50,449 bases of DNA from an uncultured Flavobacteriales bacterium (GTDB taxonomy: Bacteria; Bacteroidota; Bacteroidia; Flavobacteriales; Crocinitomicaceae). The stretch spans positions 1 to 50,449 of the forward strand of contig CAMLIF010000016.1 of assembly GCA_946479985.1 (NCBI GenBank). Reading direction: 5' to 3'. This document shows positions 41,318-50,449 of the stretch, piece by piece (positions within the stretch are counted from its first letter, which is position 1; each line of letters begins with the position of its first letter). The position numbers and the translations under genes are program-made. The notes beneath the pieces were generated by a model that was not told the origin of the DNA, did no database searches, and was given only the letters and a program-made list of their open reading frames with translations.

Positions 41318-43519
41318 TTAACGCGCGATTCCAACTTCTGACAATCTGCGGTTATCTGTTACTTCTAATTTTTTCATCAAAGCCTGACGTGCCTGACCAG
41401 CAGCCTGACCTTTCAACTGAGCCAATAATGCATCACGCTCTGTGTCGTAGCCTTTAGCTGCAGGAGCTTTGGTTGTTTTGTTTAAGTGAATCACATAAAC
41501 ACCAGTCTTACCAACTAACGGAAGCGTAGTTTTCTTATCAGCCAGGTTAGAGAATAAAGATCCAACAATCTCCGGCTCGTAACCTGCTCCCTGAATACTT
41601 GGATTAGCAAAGGTAACATCTGCTTTCATCACAGTTGTTTTTCCTTTTTTTGCCAATTTCTCCAGGTTTCTTTCTTTACCGATTTCTTTCTTGAAACGGT
41701 TTGCTTTCTTCTCTTTAATTGCTTCAACACGCATTTTTGTGTAGCAATCTTCTAAGGTAGGAACTCCTTTTTCACGAATAGATGTCAACATTGCAATAAC
41801 GTATCTGTCTTTATCGAAGATTGGAGAACCACATAAGTCACCAACTTCAGCTTCCGGATCAAACGCTAATTTCAACAATGCATTTTCAGCCATTTTAGTC
41901 TGGAAACCATTTACTTTAGGAGCTTCTTCCAAAAGTGTTAAGTCTCTTGAATAGTATTCAGCTTTCTTAGCAATCGTATCGAAAACCTGCAATTTAGCCA
42001 ATGGATCAGATTTTACTGAAGTCTTATAAGTAATCTTAGCAAGAAGACCAGCTGCTTTAGCTGTTGTGTTGCTTTTCGTTGTTTCCGAAGGAACCAATGT
42101 GCGCTGTACAACTGCCAATACGGGGAAACGTACCGTTTTACGATCCATTACCTCAATAATATGGAATCCGAATTCTGTTTGAGCAATTCCGATAGTTCCA
42201 ACTGGTTTTTCAACAGCGAAATCAGCAAATGGCTCCACCATTTCGTAATCCATAAAGTCTTCGTAAACTCCACCTTTCTCAACAGAACCCTGATCCTCTG
42301 AGAATTTAGTAACGAATTCCGTAAAGTTATCTTTGTTAACCACTTTCAGGATACTGTCTGCTTTTACTTTTGCCTTCGCGATTTTGGCATCGTCTCCTTT
42401 TGGTGCACCAATTAAGATATGACGAACCTTCATTACGTTCGTATTGAAATCCAATACTTTCGCAATTCGTTTTGTTCCGTTATCATCGTATGGCCCGACA
42501 ATTTGTCCAACTGTCGCAGTTTTGAAAACCGTATCCAATTCCTGAGGATATGTTAATCCTTGCTGCGCTTTTTGATCTCCCTGCGGACGGAATGTCGCCT
42601 GGTGATTAGAACGGTAGAATTTAAAATCGGATTTTGCAAGAATATACAATGAATCGTTTTTCGTAAGAGCAAATTCATTTTTCAATTTAGTCATTGTATC
42701 GTTGAAGCTTCTGATGTCTGCTTTCGACGGTTCCAATGCGATATCGAAATAACGGATATTTCTACCTGCCAATACTTCGTATTCTTTTTTCTCTTTGTTG
42801 CGTTCGTAGAAATCTTTGATCTCAGCTTCCGTGATTTTCACATCCTCATCAGGAATATCGCGGTAATTGCGCACAACAAATGAAATTGATTTGATTGTAT
42901 TCTTAGCAAGGTAATCTTGTTTTGCTTCCAATTTGGTCACATAAATACCCTGATTCAGGATCTGATTGTATTTCTCCTGCGTTCTTGCTTTACGAATGCG
43001 CTCTTTTGTTTTTTTCCAGTTAGCACCTTCTTCTCCGGCTAATTTATCCTGATCAGAAAGAAACTTCTCAAATTCCTGAGATTTGAATTTCCCTGTTAAC
43101 GGATCAGTATACTGCTGCTGAACATCGCTCATCAAAGTAAATCCTTTTTCTCCGAAAAGATAATCGTTGAACTCGTTATCCGAAACAGATACTCCAAGAG
43201 CATCATACTCGCGCTGCATTACTAACTGCTCAACAGTCATTTGCCACGCTTTGTCTTCCGATTGTGTTGTTTCACGTTCTCCGTACTCACGTTGCTGCTG
43301 CTGTGCCTGTGCTTTGTCTTCATTTGTTGCTGCGGTTACATTCTCAGCGTATAAATTCTGGTCAACAAGGTCACCGTCAATTGTGCCTAAATTCCCTCTG
43401 TCTCCCGATCCACCCGGGTTATCAAAGAAACTTTGCGCAATAAAAAGCAACAATGCTATTCCAATAATTCCAACTAATACGTAACGACCTTTGTCTCTAA
43501 TGGTTCCAATAATTGCCAT
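41318..43519 (-). CDS. ppiD: PpiD/SurA-like periplasmic peptidylprolyl isomerase
   Basis: A 733-residue membrane-anchored foldase. One N-terminal membrane segment (YVLVGIIGIALLLFIAQSFF, about residues 13-32), a SurA_N-like helical region, and a parvulin-type PPIase domain (about 363-460) with VRHILIGAPKGDD and GFHIIEVMDR. The long C-terminal part holds a second, degenerate parvulin-like segment. PpiD assists folding of exported proteins near the Sec translocon. It is monocistronic. Confidence 0.88.
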   Translation of the reverse strand: MAIIGTIRDKGRYVLVGIIGIALLLFIAQSFFDNPGGSGDRGNLGTIDGDLVDQNLYAENVTAATNEDKAQAQQQQREYGERETTQSEDKAWQMTVEQLVMQREYDALGVSVSDNEFNDYLFGEKGFTLMSDVQQQYTDPLTGKFKSQEFEKFLSDQDKLAGEEGANWKKTKERIRKARTQEKYNQILNQGIYVTKLEAKQDYLAKNTIKSISFVVRNYRDIPDEDVKITEAEIKDFYERNKEKKEYEVLAGRNIRYFDIALEPSKADIRSFNDTMTKLKNEFALTKNDSLYILAKSDFKFYRSNHQATFRPQGDQKAQQGLTYPQELDTVFKTATVGQIVGPYDDNGTKRIAKVLDFNTNVMKVRHILIGAPKGDDAKIAKAKVKADSILKVVNKDNFTEFVTKFSEDQGSVEKGGVYEDFMDYEMVEPFADFAVEKPVGTIGIAQTEFGFHIIEVMDRKTVRFPVLAVVQRTLVPSETTKSNTTAKAAGLLAKITYKTSVKSDPLAKLQVFDTIAKKAEYYSRDLTLLEEAPKVNGFQTKMAENALLKLAFDPEAEVGDLCGSPIFDKDRYVIAMLTSIREKGVPTLEDCYTKMRVEAIKEKKANRFKKEIGKERNLEKLAKKGKTTVMKADVTFANPSIQGAGYEPEIVGSLFSNLADKKTTLPLVGKTGVYVIHLNKTTKAPAAKGYDTERDALLAQLKGQAAGQARQALMKKLEVTDNRRLSEVGIAR

Positions 43520-43699
43520 TGTAATTTTTCTTTAAGGGTGCGAATATAATTAGATGAACCGAGAATTAAAACAATTTTCTTGTTTCAATGCTTTCTTATT
43601 GGATCTTACCTGTTCCAAAAGATGAATTTTTGTTAATTTCAGAGAAGCAAAAATCCGAATTTGTGATTCTTCCGTTTGTTTGATGAAAGATTTGAAATT

Positions 43700-44338
43700 A
43701 TGAAAAATTTACTTGTAATTATTACCGCTTCTATTGCCCTTCTATCTTGCGCTCAATCTACGGATGTAAAAGCTAAAAATCCGGTTGCCGGCAAGGACAT
43801 GGACTCCAGCCAGGTTGCCTATTTCGCGTCCGGATGTTTCTGGTGTGTAGAAGGTGTTTACGAATCGGTAGATGGTGTTTTGGAGGTAGAATCGGGTTAT
43901 TCTGGCGGACACATTGAAAATCCGACCTACGAAGAAGTTTGCACAGGAAAAACCGGACACGCCGAAACGGTAAAAGTATATTACGACTCAACCAAAGTTT
44001 CTTACAAACAACTAGTTGAAGTTTTCTTTGGGTCGCATGATCCTACAACCTTGAATAAACAGGGGCCGGATTATGGTACACAATATCGCTCAGCCATTTT
44101 TTATGAAAACGATGCGCAAAAGAAAATTATCGATTCCTATATATCGGAATTGAAGAAAGATCTTTATAAAAATTCTACTATCACAACAGAGGTAACCAAG
44201 TACACGGCTTTTTATAAAGCAGAGGATTATCACCAGGATTTTGAACGCAGAAATCCAAATAATTCATACGTGCAGGGAGTTTCTGTTCCGCGAATCGAAA
44301 AATTCAAATCGAAATATCCGGATTGGCTGAAAAAATAG
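43700..44338 (+). CDS. msrA: Peptide methionine sulfoxide reductase MsrA, lipoprotein
   Basis: A 212-residue enzyme that reduces S-methionine sulfoxide in oxidised proteins. The catalytic motif GCFWC places the nucleophile at C46; GYSGGHIENPTYEEVCTGKTGHAE and the YHQDF segment are family hallmarks. An N-terminal lipobox, LLSC with C17, marks it as a lipoprotein, so it repairs envelope proteins. The frame extends to a TTG at 43676 but the ATG at 43700 gives the lipoprotein signal. Confidence 0.94.
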   Translation: MKNLLVIITASIALLSCAQSTDVKAKNPVAGKDMDSSQVAYFASGCFWCVEGVYESVDGVLEVESGYSGGHIENPTYEEVCTGKTGHAETVKVYYDSTKVSYKQLVEVFFGSHDPTTLNKQGPDYGTQYRSAIFYENDAQKKIIDSYISELKKDLYKNSTITTEVTKYTAFYKAEDYHQDFERRNPNNSYVQGVSVPRIEKFKSKYPDWLKK

Positions 44339-44655
44339 TAGTCCTGAAAATTGCTGATTCCGGAATTTTCGAATGATAAAAATCACTTCTAACCGAATTT
44401 TATAAATTCGGAATTCGAATCTTCGGAACTTTTCGAAGAACTCCTGATTTCATTGAGATTCAAATGGGTTTAATTCCTTCTATCCGGAAAAGCGGAACGA
44501 GATATAAGTTCCATTTTTTCCAAATAAATAAGATTGGATCTCACAAATAAAACTACTAACGGCAGTGTTTTTCTTTTCATCAATTTGTTAAAATTTAGTT
44601 CAATTCGTTGTAACTTCTTAAATTTAGGACGTTAATCGTGGGAAACACATAGTTA
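44339..44655. other. Intergenic region without recognised gene
   Basis: About 317 AT-rich bases. An 8-bp hairpin (CCGAATTT at 44393-44400 with AAATTCGG at 44404-44411, loop TAT) lies about 55 nt after the msrA stop and may end its transcript, though no T run follows. No other feature can be supported. Confidence 0.55.
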
Positions 44656-45591
44656 ATGGCAAAAAAAATCGAAAATTTAGCTGGCATTTTATTCCTTTTT
44701 TTCTTGAGCTCATTCGTGAGTGCACAGGACAATTTATCGACCACTATTGATAGCATTCCGAGCGAAGTATCAACAAAAAAAACCATCGAAATCCCGTCAT
44801 TTCAACGCATTAATCCGGATACCATTGCTTTAGGCGAAAATGATATGATCATCACGGATTCTTATACTGCCCAGGGACAACGCTATGTTTACGATGCATT
44901 ACATTCTTTCAATAGCCGTAAAATGGATCATTTTGGCGGTTATCTGAATGTGAAGATCAATGAAGGATTGGCAGAAATCCGTCAAAAAGGCTATAATTCC
45001 GATGTAAAAAAGCTGTACATACAAATTGATCCGGCGACATTAACTGTGCATTGGACTGCTGTTGTTGGCCCGAGCACCAACGGAAAATGCTGTGTTGCAG
45101 TAGATAGCCGCGGTTCTGCGGGAGGAGGGTTACCCGCAGTATTGAAACAATGTCCCCGAATGCATAATATTCATGCCGGTTTGAGTCCGGAATTGCTTCT
45201 TGATTTCAACGATAACGTGGTTCAATGTTACGATTGGAATGGCATCAAGCTAGATACTGCTATTGGTTATGTAAACATTCAGCAGCATTTCTACAAATAT
45301 TATGACCCACAAATTGGTACAAACGTTTCATTGGCAGAATCAGTGAAGCCTGAATCCACTGCGTCATCAGTTTCAACTGCAACAACAACTACCATTACCT
45401 CAGCACCAGCAGTAAACGCAGTAAAAAAGGTGCCGGCAAATACCAGTTATCGCAAATACAAAGTAAAATCGGGTGACACGTTATCCGAAATTGCGGAAAA
45501 ATACCACACAAGTATCGCGAAGATCAAAAAGGCGAATGGCCTGCGTTCGGACATGATTCAGGTAGGTCAAACTCTGAAAATTCCGGGTTAA
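44656..45591 (+). CDS. Secreted LysM-domain protein
   Basis: A 311-residue protein with a signal peptide (about residues 1-23, ending FVSAQ), a novel-looking middle domain (about 60-225) with conserved-looking cysteines and glycines (NGKCCVAVDSRGSAGGGLP, KQCPRMHNIHAG), a Ser/Thr/Ala-rich linker (about 232-265), and a C-terminal LysM domain (YKVKSGDTLSEIAEKYHTS). LysM binds peptidoglycan, so the protein should sit on the cell wall in the periplasm. The middle domain is not recognised. No catalytic motif is evident. Confidence 0.88.
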   Translation: MAKKIENLAGILFLFFLSSFVSAQDNLSTTIDSIPSEVSTKKTIEIPSFQRINPDTIALGENDMIITDSYTAQGQRYVYDALHSFNSRKMDHFGGYLNVKINEGLAEIRQKGYNSDVKKLYIQIDPATLTVHWTAVVGPSTNGKCCVAVDSRGSAGGGLPAVLKQCPRMHNIHAGLSPELLLDFNDNVVQCYDWNGIKLDTAIGYVNIQQHFYKYYDPQIGTNVSLAESVKPESTASSVSTATTTTITSAPAVNAVKKVPANTSYRKYKVKSGDTLSEIAEKYHTSIAKIKKANGLRSDMIQVGQTLKIPG

Positions 45592-45606
45592 TCTCTTTGT
45601 CAGGAA

Positions 45607-47562
45607 TTATTGATTTACAGATTCCAATTCCAGAAGCACCTCTTCGATTGTATTGAGTTCTAAAGAACATCGGCCAGCGCCGCAAACTCTGAAAAATTCA
45701 GAATCAACGTAAACAGCGAGTAAAAATGGCGAGATAAGATAAATTACTTCATCTTTTTTGTTCTTTGGAACCTCCACTGTTCTCAAACCGTGTTGTAATC
45801 TCAATAACAACAGCGCCCAATTAGAATATCCTGATCCGTACATTTCCATTCCCTCCAGCATATTGTGAAGCATTTGTACAGCCTGTTTTTCAAATGCATA
45901 CTCATTATTCAAATGGCTTAAGCTTAAAAGATTATGTGCCATAACACTATTTGTTGCGGGCAGCACGTTATCATTCAGTTCCATTTTACGGGCTATGAGT
46001 TCGGTTTCTGAAGAAGAAAAGAAATACATCATGGTTTTTTCGTCCAGGAACAACTCGCGTGCAATTTTTTCCAGTTCAGCGGCTCGCTCCAACCAGGTAT
46101 GGTCACCCGTAACTTGCTGTAATTGAATGAACGCTTCTATTGTAAACGCATAATCGTCTAAAAAACCGTCAATGAAAGATTTCCCGTTTTGACGTGTATG
46201 CCATAATCTCCCGTTGTCCTGAACTTGAAATGAAATGATCCATTTACCGATCTGCAGCGCCATTTTCAGGAAGGATACATCAGAAGTTGCGATAAAAGCC
46301 TGGCACAATCCTGTAACGGTCATTGCATTCCACGCAGTCAAACATTTTGTATCAGTTCCGGGTTTAATCCGTTTTTTTCGAACGTCGTATAACGAATCCA
46401 GGCAATGCTGGATTTTTTGAACGGAGATATCCGGATTCTTCTTTAAAAAAGACTCCCAGCTTTCATTGCGAATCAGAACCCATTGGTTTTCTTCCCAAAA
46501 ACCTTTGTTCTGCGGATTAAAAAGTGAGTTAAACCAGAGATAATCCTTTCCCAGTATCGATTTCAACTCATCCTGGTCCCAAACGTAATATTTTCCTTCT
46601 ACACCCTCAGAATCGGCATCCTGAGCAGCAAACAAACCTCCTTCCGGACTTGTCATTTCACGTTCCAGCCAGCGCAAAACAGATTCTAAAGTGCGTAAAT
46701 ACTCAGGTTGCGGATCATAGCGGTAGGCAGCGGCGTAGGTTCCAAGCAATTGTCCGTTATCATAGAGCATTTTTTCGAAATGTGGAATCTTCCAAAGCAT
46801 ATCCACAGAATAGCGCGAAAATCCACCACCAACCTGATCATAGATCCCCCCCCACGCCATTTTATTGAGTGTTAGAGAAACATAATTCAGAACGGTTTCA
46901 TGAGAAAAAATTACACCGTAGTGGAGCAAAAAGTCAAAGTTAGAAGGCAGCGGAAACTTGGGAGCATGGGTTGGCCCGCCTTCCGTGAAATCCATTTTAG
47001 GAATCCAGCGTCGAACCAATTCATCTAGTTTTTCTGCCGGTAAATCTCCAACTGCAGCAGCTTGAAAGATATTTTCACTTTTGGCAATTCCGGCTGTGAG
47101 TTCCATTCCATATTCAATCACTTTTTCTTCATTGGTAGCATAGGTATGCTGCAGCGATTTCAAAATATGCATCCACTGTTCCTTCGGGAAATAAGTTCCG
47201 CCGTAAACCGGTTTTCCATCCGGCAGTGTAAAACAATTCAGAGGCCATCCTCCCCGTTGAGTCATGAGCTGAACGGCAGTCATATAAACTCCGTCAACAT
47301 CAGGCCGTTCTTCTCTGTCAACTTTGATGCACACAAAATGATCATTCATCAACCCTGCCACTTCTTCATCCTCAAAACATTCATGTTCCATCACATGACA
47401 CCAGTGACAAGCCGAATAACCTATAGAAACCAAAACGAGTTTATTCTCTTTTTTCGCTTTCTCAAATGCTTCAGCAGACCAGGGAAGCCATGATACAGGA
47501 TTGCGAGCGTGTTGTTGTAAATAAAGGCTCGACTCGTGAATTAAAGCATTCGGTTTTCCCAT
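45607..47562 (-). CDS. YyaL-type thioredoxin-domain protein (DUF255)
   Basis: A 651-residue protein homologous to bacterial YyaL and eukaryotic SPATA20. The N-terminal DUF255 thioredoxin-like domain has C52-H-W-C55 in [11 protein letters not shown], then [10 protein letters not shown] and [12 protein letters not shown]. The rest is an alpha/alpha toroid resembling glycoside hydrolases and epimerases ([30 protein letters not shown]). Function unknown; such proteins are linked to redox or sugar chemistry. The frame runs up to 47691, across the lipB start, but the ATG at 47562 gives the conserved [15 protein letters not shown] start. A TACCTTTA element at 47581-47588 (minus) is a near-consensus -7. 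Confidence 0.88.
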   Translation of the reverse strand: MGKPNALIHESSLYLQQHARNPVSWLPWSAEAFEKAKKENKLVLVSIGYSACHWCHVMEHECFEDEEVAGLMNDHFVCIKVDREERPDVDGVYMTAVQLMTQRGGWPLNCFTLPDGKPVYGGTYFPKEQWMHILKSLQHTYATNEEKVIEYGMELTAGIAKSENIFQAAAVGDLPAEKLDELVRRWIPKMDFTEGGPTHAPKFPLPSNFDFLLHYGVIFSHETVLNYVSLTLNKMAWGGIYDQVGGGFSRYSVDMLWKIPHFEKMLYDNGQLLGTYAAAYRYDPQPEYLRTLESVLRWLEREMTSPEGGLFAAQDADSEGVEGKYYVWDQDELKSILGKDYLWFNSLFNPQNKGFWEENQWVLIRNESWESFLKKNPDISVQKIQHCLDSLYDVRKKRIKPGTDTKCLTAWNAMTVTGLCQAFIATSDVSFLKMALQIGKWIISFQVQDNGRLWHTRQNGKSFIDGFLDDYAFTIEAFIQLQQVTGDHTWLERAAELEKIARELFLDEKTMMYFFSSSETELIARKMELNDNVLPATNSVMAHNLLSLSHLNNEYAFEKQAVQMLHNMLEGMEMYGSGYSNWALLLLRLQHGLRTVEVPKNKKDEVIYLISPFLLAVYVDSEFFRVCGAGRCSLELNTIEEVLLELESVNQ

Positions 47563-47677
47563 GACTTTTCGTTTTAAATATAAAGGTAACCTTTCGCGAA
47601 AAGTTAGAAGAGGAAAACTGAAAGTAATCCAAATCTTTCCTCGTTTTGATCTTTCGTCTTTTCCTCTGCAAAATTTG

Positions 47678-47685
47678 TAATTTTG
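47678..47685 (+). promoter_or_regulatory. -7 element abutting lipB start
   Basis: TAATTTTG, four bases (CATC), then the lipB ATG. This predicts an mRNA beginning at or next to the start codon. Confidence 0.5.
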
Positions 47686-47689
47686 CATC

Positions 47690-48397
47690 ATGGTTGAAAC
47701 GCAGCAAGAAGTTCAGTTTAAAGACCTGGGTCTGATCGATTACCAGGAGGCATGGGATTTTCAGGAAAAACTATTTGCCGGTACAATAGCCCGTAAAATT
47801 GAAGCCCGTGATAATCCGGGAACTCCGCCAACTGAACATTTTCTTTTATTCTGCGAACATCCGCACGTATACACTTTAGGAAAAAGCGGAAGTGTTGACC
47901 ATCTTTTGGTAAACGAACAACAATTAGAAGATCAGGATGCCAAGTTCTATAAGATCAATCGTGGTGGAGATATTACCTATCACGGCCCGGGACAACTGGT
48001 TGCCTATCCTATTTTTGACCTGGATTGTTTTTTCACCGACATCCACAGGTACATGCGCTATCTGGAAGAATCGGTTATTCGAACTTTGGCGGAATATGGA
48101 ATTACCGGAGAACGTTTTTCAGGAATGACGGGCGTTTGGTTAGATCCGGAAGGACCAAACGCCAGGAAAATCTGCGCCATGGGAGTAAAATCTTCACGTT
48201 GGGTAACTATGCATGGCATTGGATTCAACGTGAATTCCAACCTGAGTTATTTTTCCAATATTGTTGCTTGTGGTATTGAAGATAAATCTGTAACTTCCAT
48301 GCAAGCCGAACTCGGAAGAGAAGTTGACATGGACGCAGTGAAGTCTAAATTGAAAAGACACCTCGCTGATTTGTTTGGCTATCGTTATCACCAATAG
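47690..48397 (+). CDS. lipB: Octanoyl-ACP:protein octanoyltransferase
   Basis: A 235-residue LipB that moves octanoate from acyl carrier protein to lipoyl domains, the first step of de novo lipoylation. The motif [17 protein letters not shown] (residues 91-107) is diagnostic; catalytic K160 is in ARKICAMGV and C194 in NIVACGI. GcvH at 39584 would be one acceptor. LipA is not in the window. A serine hydrolase gene follows after 9 nt. Confidence 0.95.
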   Translation: MVETQQEVQFKDLGLIDYQEAWDFQEKLFAGTIARKIEARDNPGTPPTEHFLLFCEHPHVYTLGKSGSVDHLLVNEQQLEDQDAKFYKINRGGDITYHGPGQLVAYPIFDLDCFFTDIHRYMRYLEESVIRTLAEYGITGERFSGMTGVWLDPEGPNARKICAMGVKSSRWVTMHGIGFNVNSNLSYFSNIVACGIEDKSVTSMQAELGREVDMDAVKSKLKRHLADLFGYRYHQ

Positions 48398-48406
48398 CTG
48401 TTTACT

Positions 48407-49642
48407 ATGACTAAAATTCTGAAAAAAGGCCTCAAGATTCTTGGATGGTTCGTTCTTGTTGTGTTTATTACCCTCAATTTATTTGTCATACTAAGCGGAA
48501 GATTCTATTTATACAAAGGTGTTTATTACACATACCTGCAGGGAGAAACTTCACCAACCATATACGACAAGGAAAAGTTCTATAGTTCCGGCGTTGCTCA
48601 TGGGAAATCGAACCTGGAATGGAAATTCCGGAAAGATAAAGGTGATTTTAAAAAATACCTGAAATATGCCGAAAAGTGGAGTACTGCTTCACTATTGGTT
48701 GCCCATGGTGATACAATTTTATTTGAAAAATACTGGGGTGATCATCACCCGAAAACAGTTTCCAATTCCTTTTCCGCAGCCAAAACCGTGGTGAGTATAC
48801 TAATTGGCTGCGCCGTAGAAGATGGAAGTATCAAAAGCCTGGACGATAAAGTTTATAAATACCTGCCAGAATTCACAGGAAACGGAAAAGAAAAAATTAC
48901 CATTCGTCATTTATTGATGATGGCTTCCGGGCTTGATTGGGGTGAAAGTGGTACAAACCCTTTGTCGGAAAACGCCGAATCATATTACGGAACCAATTTA
49001 TGGGGCCTGGTGAATCGACAAAAAGTAATTACAGAACCCGGAAAAGCATTTGTTTACCAAAGCGGAAATTCCCAGATTCTCGGATTTATCCTTGAAAAAG
49101 CAACGGGCAAAGATTTGTCAGCCTACGCATCTGAAAAATTATGGAAGCCCATTGGAGCAGAATCGGATGCTTTCTGGAGCCTGGATAAAGCAAACGGAGA
49201 TGAAAAATCGTTTTGTTGTTTGTACAGCACTACCCGCGATTTTGCAAGGATAGGGTTGCTCCTGACTCAAAAAGGCAAATGGAACGGAAAAACCGTGATT
49301 CCGGAATGGTATTACAATGAAATGATTGCCAATCCGAAGATGAAAACCGACGAAGGAGTAGCCAATACACGGTACGGATTACATGTCTGGACATATTTTT
49401 ATGAGGGGCACCAGGTAGTTTATTGCCGCGGAATCAAAGGGCAGTATATCATTTCAATTCCGGACCTGGATCTGGTAATTGTAAGAACAGGTAACAACCG
49501 TGCTCCTAATGTAGAATTTCCTGAAAACAAATCGATTTCTGCGAAATTGAGAAAAGAACTCACTCCAAAAATCGGTCATCCGGAAGATTTGTTCGAGTAT
49601 ATAGAGTTCGGGAAAAAGGTGCTTCAGAGTGTCACTCATTAA
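48407..49642 (+). CDS. Membrane-anchored serine hydrolase, beta-lactamase class C fold
   Basis: A 411-residue protein with an N-terminal membrane anchor (about residues 12-30) and a class C beta-lactamase/DD-peptidase fold outside the membrane. The SxxK motif is S123-A-A-K126 in NSFSAAKTVVS, and the second-motif tyrosine is in FVYQSGNSQILG. Proteins of this type include esterases, DD-peptidases and nylon-oligomer hydrolases; the substrate cannot be told. It is likely cotranscribed with lipB (9-nt gap). A role in antibiotic resistance should not be assumed. Confidence 0.87.
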   Translation: MTKILKKGLKILGWFVLVVFITLNLFVILSGRFYLYKGVYYTYLQGETSPTIYDKEKFYSSGVAHGKSNLEWKFRKDKGDFKKYLKYAEKWSTASLLVAHGDTILFEKYWGDHHPKTVSNSFSAAKTVVSILIGCAVEDGSIKSLDDKVYKYLPEFTGNGKEKITIRHLLMMASGLDWGESGTNPLSENAESYYGTNLWGLVNRQKVITEPGKAFVYQSGNSQILGFILEKATGKDLSAYASEKLWKPIGAESDAFWSLDKANGDEKSFCCLYSTTRDFARIGLLLTQKGKWNGKTVIPEWYYNEMIANPKMKTDEGVANTRYGLHVWTYFYEGHQVVYCRGIKGQYIISIPDLDLVIVRTGNNRAPNVEFPENKSISAKLRKELTPKIGHPEDLFEYIEFGKKVLQSVTH

Positions 49643-49650
49643 CTGCAGCT

Positions 49651-49701
49651 GAAAAGAAATCATATCTAGTTCCGGAAAATTTTACTGATATGATTCTTTT
49701 C
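49651..49701 (+). terminator. Possible terminator after the serine hydrolase gene
   Basis: GAAAAGAAATCATATC (49651-49666) and GATATGATTCTTTTC (49687-49701) are complementary apart from one bulged base, with a 20-nt loop. There is no T run, so termination is plausible but not certain. Confidence 0.45.
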
Positions 49702-49786
49702 AATTCTCACTCTTCACCGAACAAGAAAAATCTATGGCTACAACAATTCGCCACTGCGAATCTTTATCAAACGCAGTGCTTTTTCT

Positions 49787-49794
49787 TATCTTTG
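49787..49794 (+). promoter_or_regulatory. -7 element for gene 49813
   Basis: TATCTTTG matches TAnnTTTG and ends 18 nt before the ATG at 49813. Confidence 0.55.
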
Positions 49795-49812
49795 CAACCA
49801 AATTTCTGATTG

Positions 49813-50223
49813 ATGCGCGAAGAATTGAAAGGTCCTGTAGTTGAAAATGTACGAGTGGTTGTTATTCCTGAAACAAATGAAGAAGGAGGAATTCAGCATT
49901 ACGTTTATTTATTGAACCTGCGTGATGATATCATGGAAGGAATTATTATCACAAGTCGTGGCTACGGAATGAACGTTGAAACCGAAGAAAAGATAAGCAC
50001 ATCTACTCTACGTCATTCTTTGGAAGTTTTACTTCCGGATGAAGCGGCTAAAATAGAGCCCATTATGGAAGAAGTGTTTGGTTTAACCAACGAATATTGG
50101 GTGAGTTTTTGGGCAGATGATGTGATGTACGACAAAAAATTCATCTTCCTTCCTGAAACGATCAACGAAAAAAACATGACCGAGATCCCGAAATTGGGTA
50201 GAAAAGGAATTATGGTCGGTTAA
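49813..50223 (+). CDS. Conserved Bacteroidota protein, unknown function
   Basis: A 136-residue cytoplasmic protein: VENVRVVVIPETNEEGG, then VYLLNLRDDIMEGIIITSRGYG, and a C-terminal EEVFGLTNEYWVSFWADDVMYDKKFIFLPE. Similar proteins are widespread in Bacteroidota and are usually left as hypothetical (sometimes misnamed as a phenylalanyl-tRNA synthetase fragment). No catalytic motif is visible. The ATG at 49813 is preferred over the TTG at 49810. It has its own promoter and ends at a terminator shared with hppD. Confidence 0.85.
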   Translation: MREELKGPVVENVRVVVIPETNEEGGIQHYVYLLNLRDDIMEGIIITSRGYGMNVETEEKISTSTLRHSLEVLLPDEAAKIEPIMEEVFGLTNEYWVSFWADDVMYDKKFIFLPETINEKNMTEIPKLGRKGIMVG

Positions 50224-50258
50224 GTAAGCATACAATTTCGGTTCAAAACTTACTTTTC

Positions 50259-50298
50259 AAAAAAACAAAAGACCATCCGCCTAAGGCGGACAGTCTTT
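50259..50298. terminator. Bidirectional terminator
   Basis: TCCGCC (50276-50281) and GGCGGA (50285-50290) form the inner stem; AAAGAC (50268-50273) and GTCTTT (50293-50298) the outer stem. On the minus strand a T-rich run follows, so it mainly ends the hppD transcript. Confidence 0.8.
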
Positions 50299-50324
50299 CA
50301 TCTATAAGCTTGTGTCAGCTTGCC

Positions 50325-50449
<125 letters not shown>

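Noticed and set aside
47062..47493. 143-residue plus-strand frame inside the YyaL-type gene
   Set aside because: Antisense shadow of a conserved protein; the composition is not that of a real protein.
47563..47691. 43-codon extension of the YyaL-type protein across the lipB promoter
   Set aside because: It is not conserved-looking, would overlap the lipB start, and the ATG at 47562 gives the family's usual N-terminus.
48407..49642. Beta-lactamase resistance gene
   Set aside because: The fold is shared with many esterases and peptidases, and the protein is membrane-anchored beside lipB; nothing points to antibiotic hydrolysis.

Overview
This window is chromosomal sequence from a member of the Bacteroidota, most likely order Flavobacteriales and possibly near Fluviicola/Crocinitomicaceae (the family guess is inference). 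The evidence is type A and type B type IX secretion (T9SS) sorting domains, promoter elements of the form TAnnTTTG, weak Shine-Dalgarno signals, LytS/LytTR two-component systems with beta-propeller sensors, a complete Bat operon, and Bacteroidota-type versions of PurF, RF2, SerS and arginine decarboxylase. No tRNA, rRNA, CRISPR array, transposase, integrase or phage gene was recognised. The region reads as ordinary core genome with a few oddities rather than an island.

Layout. 1-4.8 kb: 3-hydroxyanthranilate dioxygenase, a membrane protein of unknown role, an S4 RNA-binding protein, an intact LytS-type kinase/LytTR regulator pair, MeaB GTPase and cytidine deaminase. 4.8-8.5 kb: a second LytTR system whose large hybrid sensor kinase is cut by an in-frame TAG codon. 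8.8-14.1 kb: the tRNA methylthiotransferase MtaB and a 1301-residue T9SS-secreted adhesin-like protein. 14.2-18.6 kb: a three-gene unit of long PurF-like amidotransferase, orphan histidine kinase and GpmI, closed by a 56-bp perfect palindrome. 18.7-21.1 kb: SerS, L27, L21 and a small membrane protein. 21.1-28.5 kb: the aerotolerance (Bat) operon, moxR-DUF58-batX-batA-batB-batC-batD, on the minus strand with overlapping genes. 28.6-31.2 kb: a secreted ankyrin protein and a DOMON/Ig-repeat T9SS protein. 31.3-33.7 kb: two small proteins and arginine decarboxylase. 33.9-36.8 kb: a third beta-propeller sensor whose kinase part has lost the expected catalytic motifs. 37-41 kb: a T9SS protein, an ArsC-like protein, RF2, GcvH and a secreted protein. 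41.3-50.4 kb: a PpiD-like foldase, MsrA lipoprotein, LysM protein, YyaL-type thioredoxin-domain protein, LipB, a serine hydrolase, a small conserved protein, and the C-terminal end of 4-hydroxyphenylpyruvate dioxygenase.

How the genes fit together. Several link in known ways: GcvH is a lipoylated carrier and LipB supplies its octanoyl group; L21 and L27 are cotranscribed ribosomal proteins; the Bat genes form one envelope complex loaded by a MoxR ATPase; 3-hydroxyanthranilate and hydroxyphenylpyruvate dioxygenases are aromatic amino acid enzymes at the two ends. The most unusual items are the amber-split sensor kinase, the apparent pseudokinase sensor, an inverted array of AGACNNN heptamers, three genes whose promoter sits directly against the ATG, and a histidine kinase embedded between two metabolic genes. 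I found no clear evidence of a wholly new defence or mobile system.
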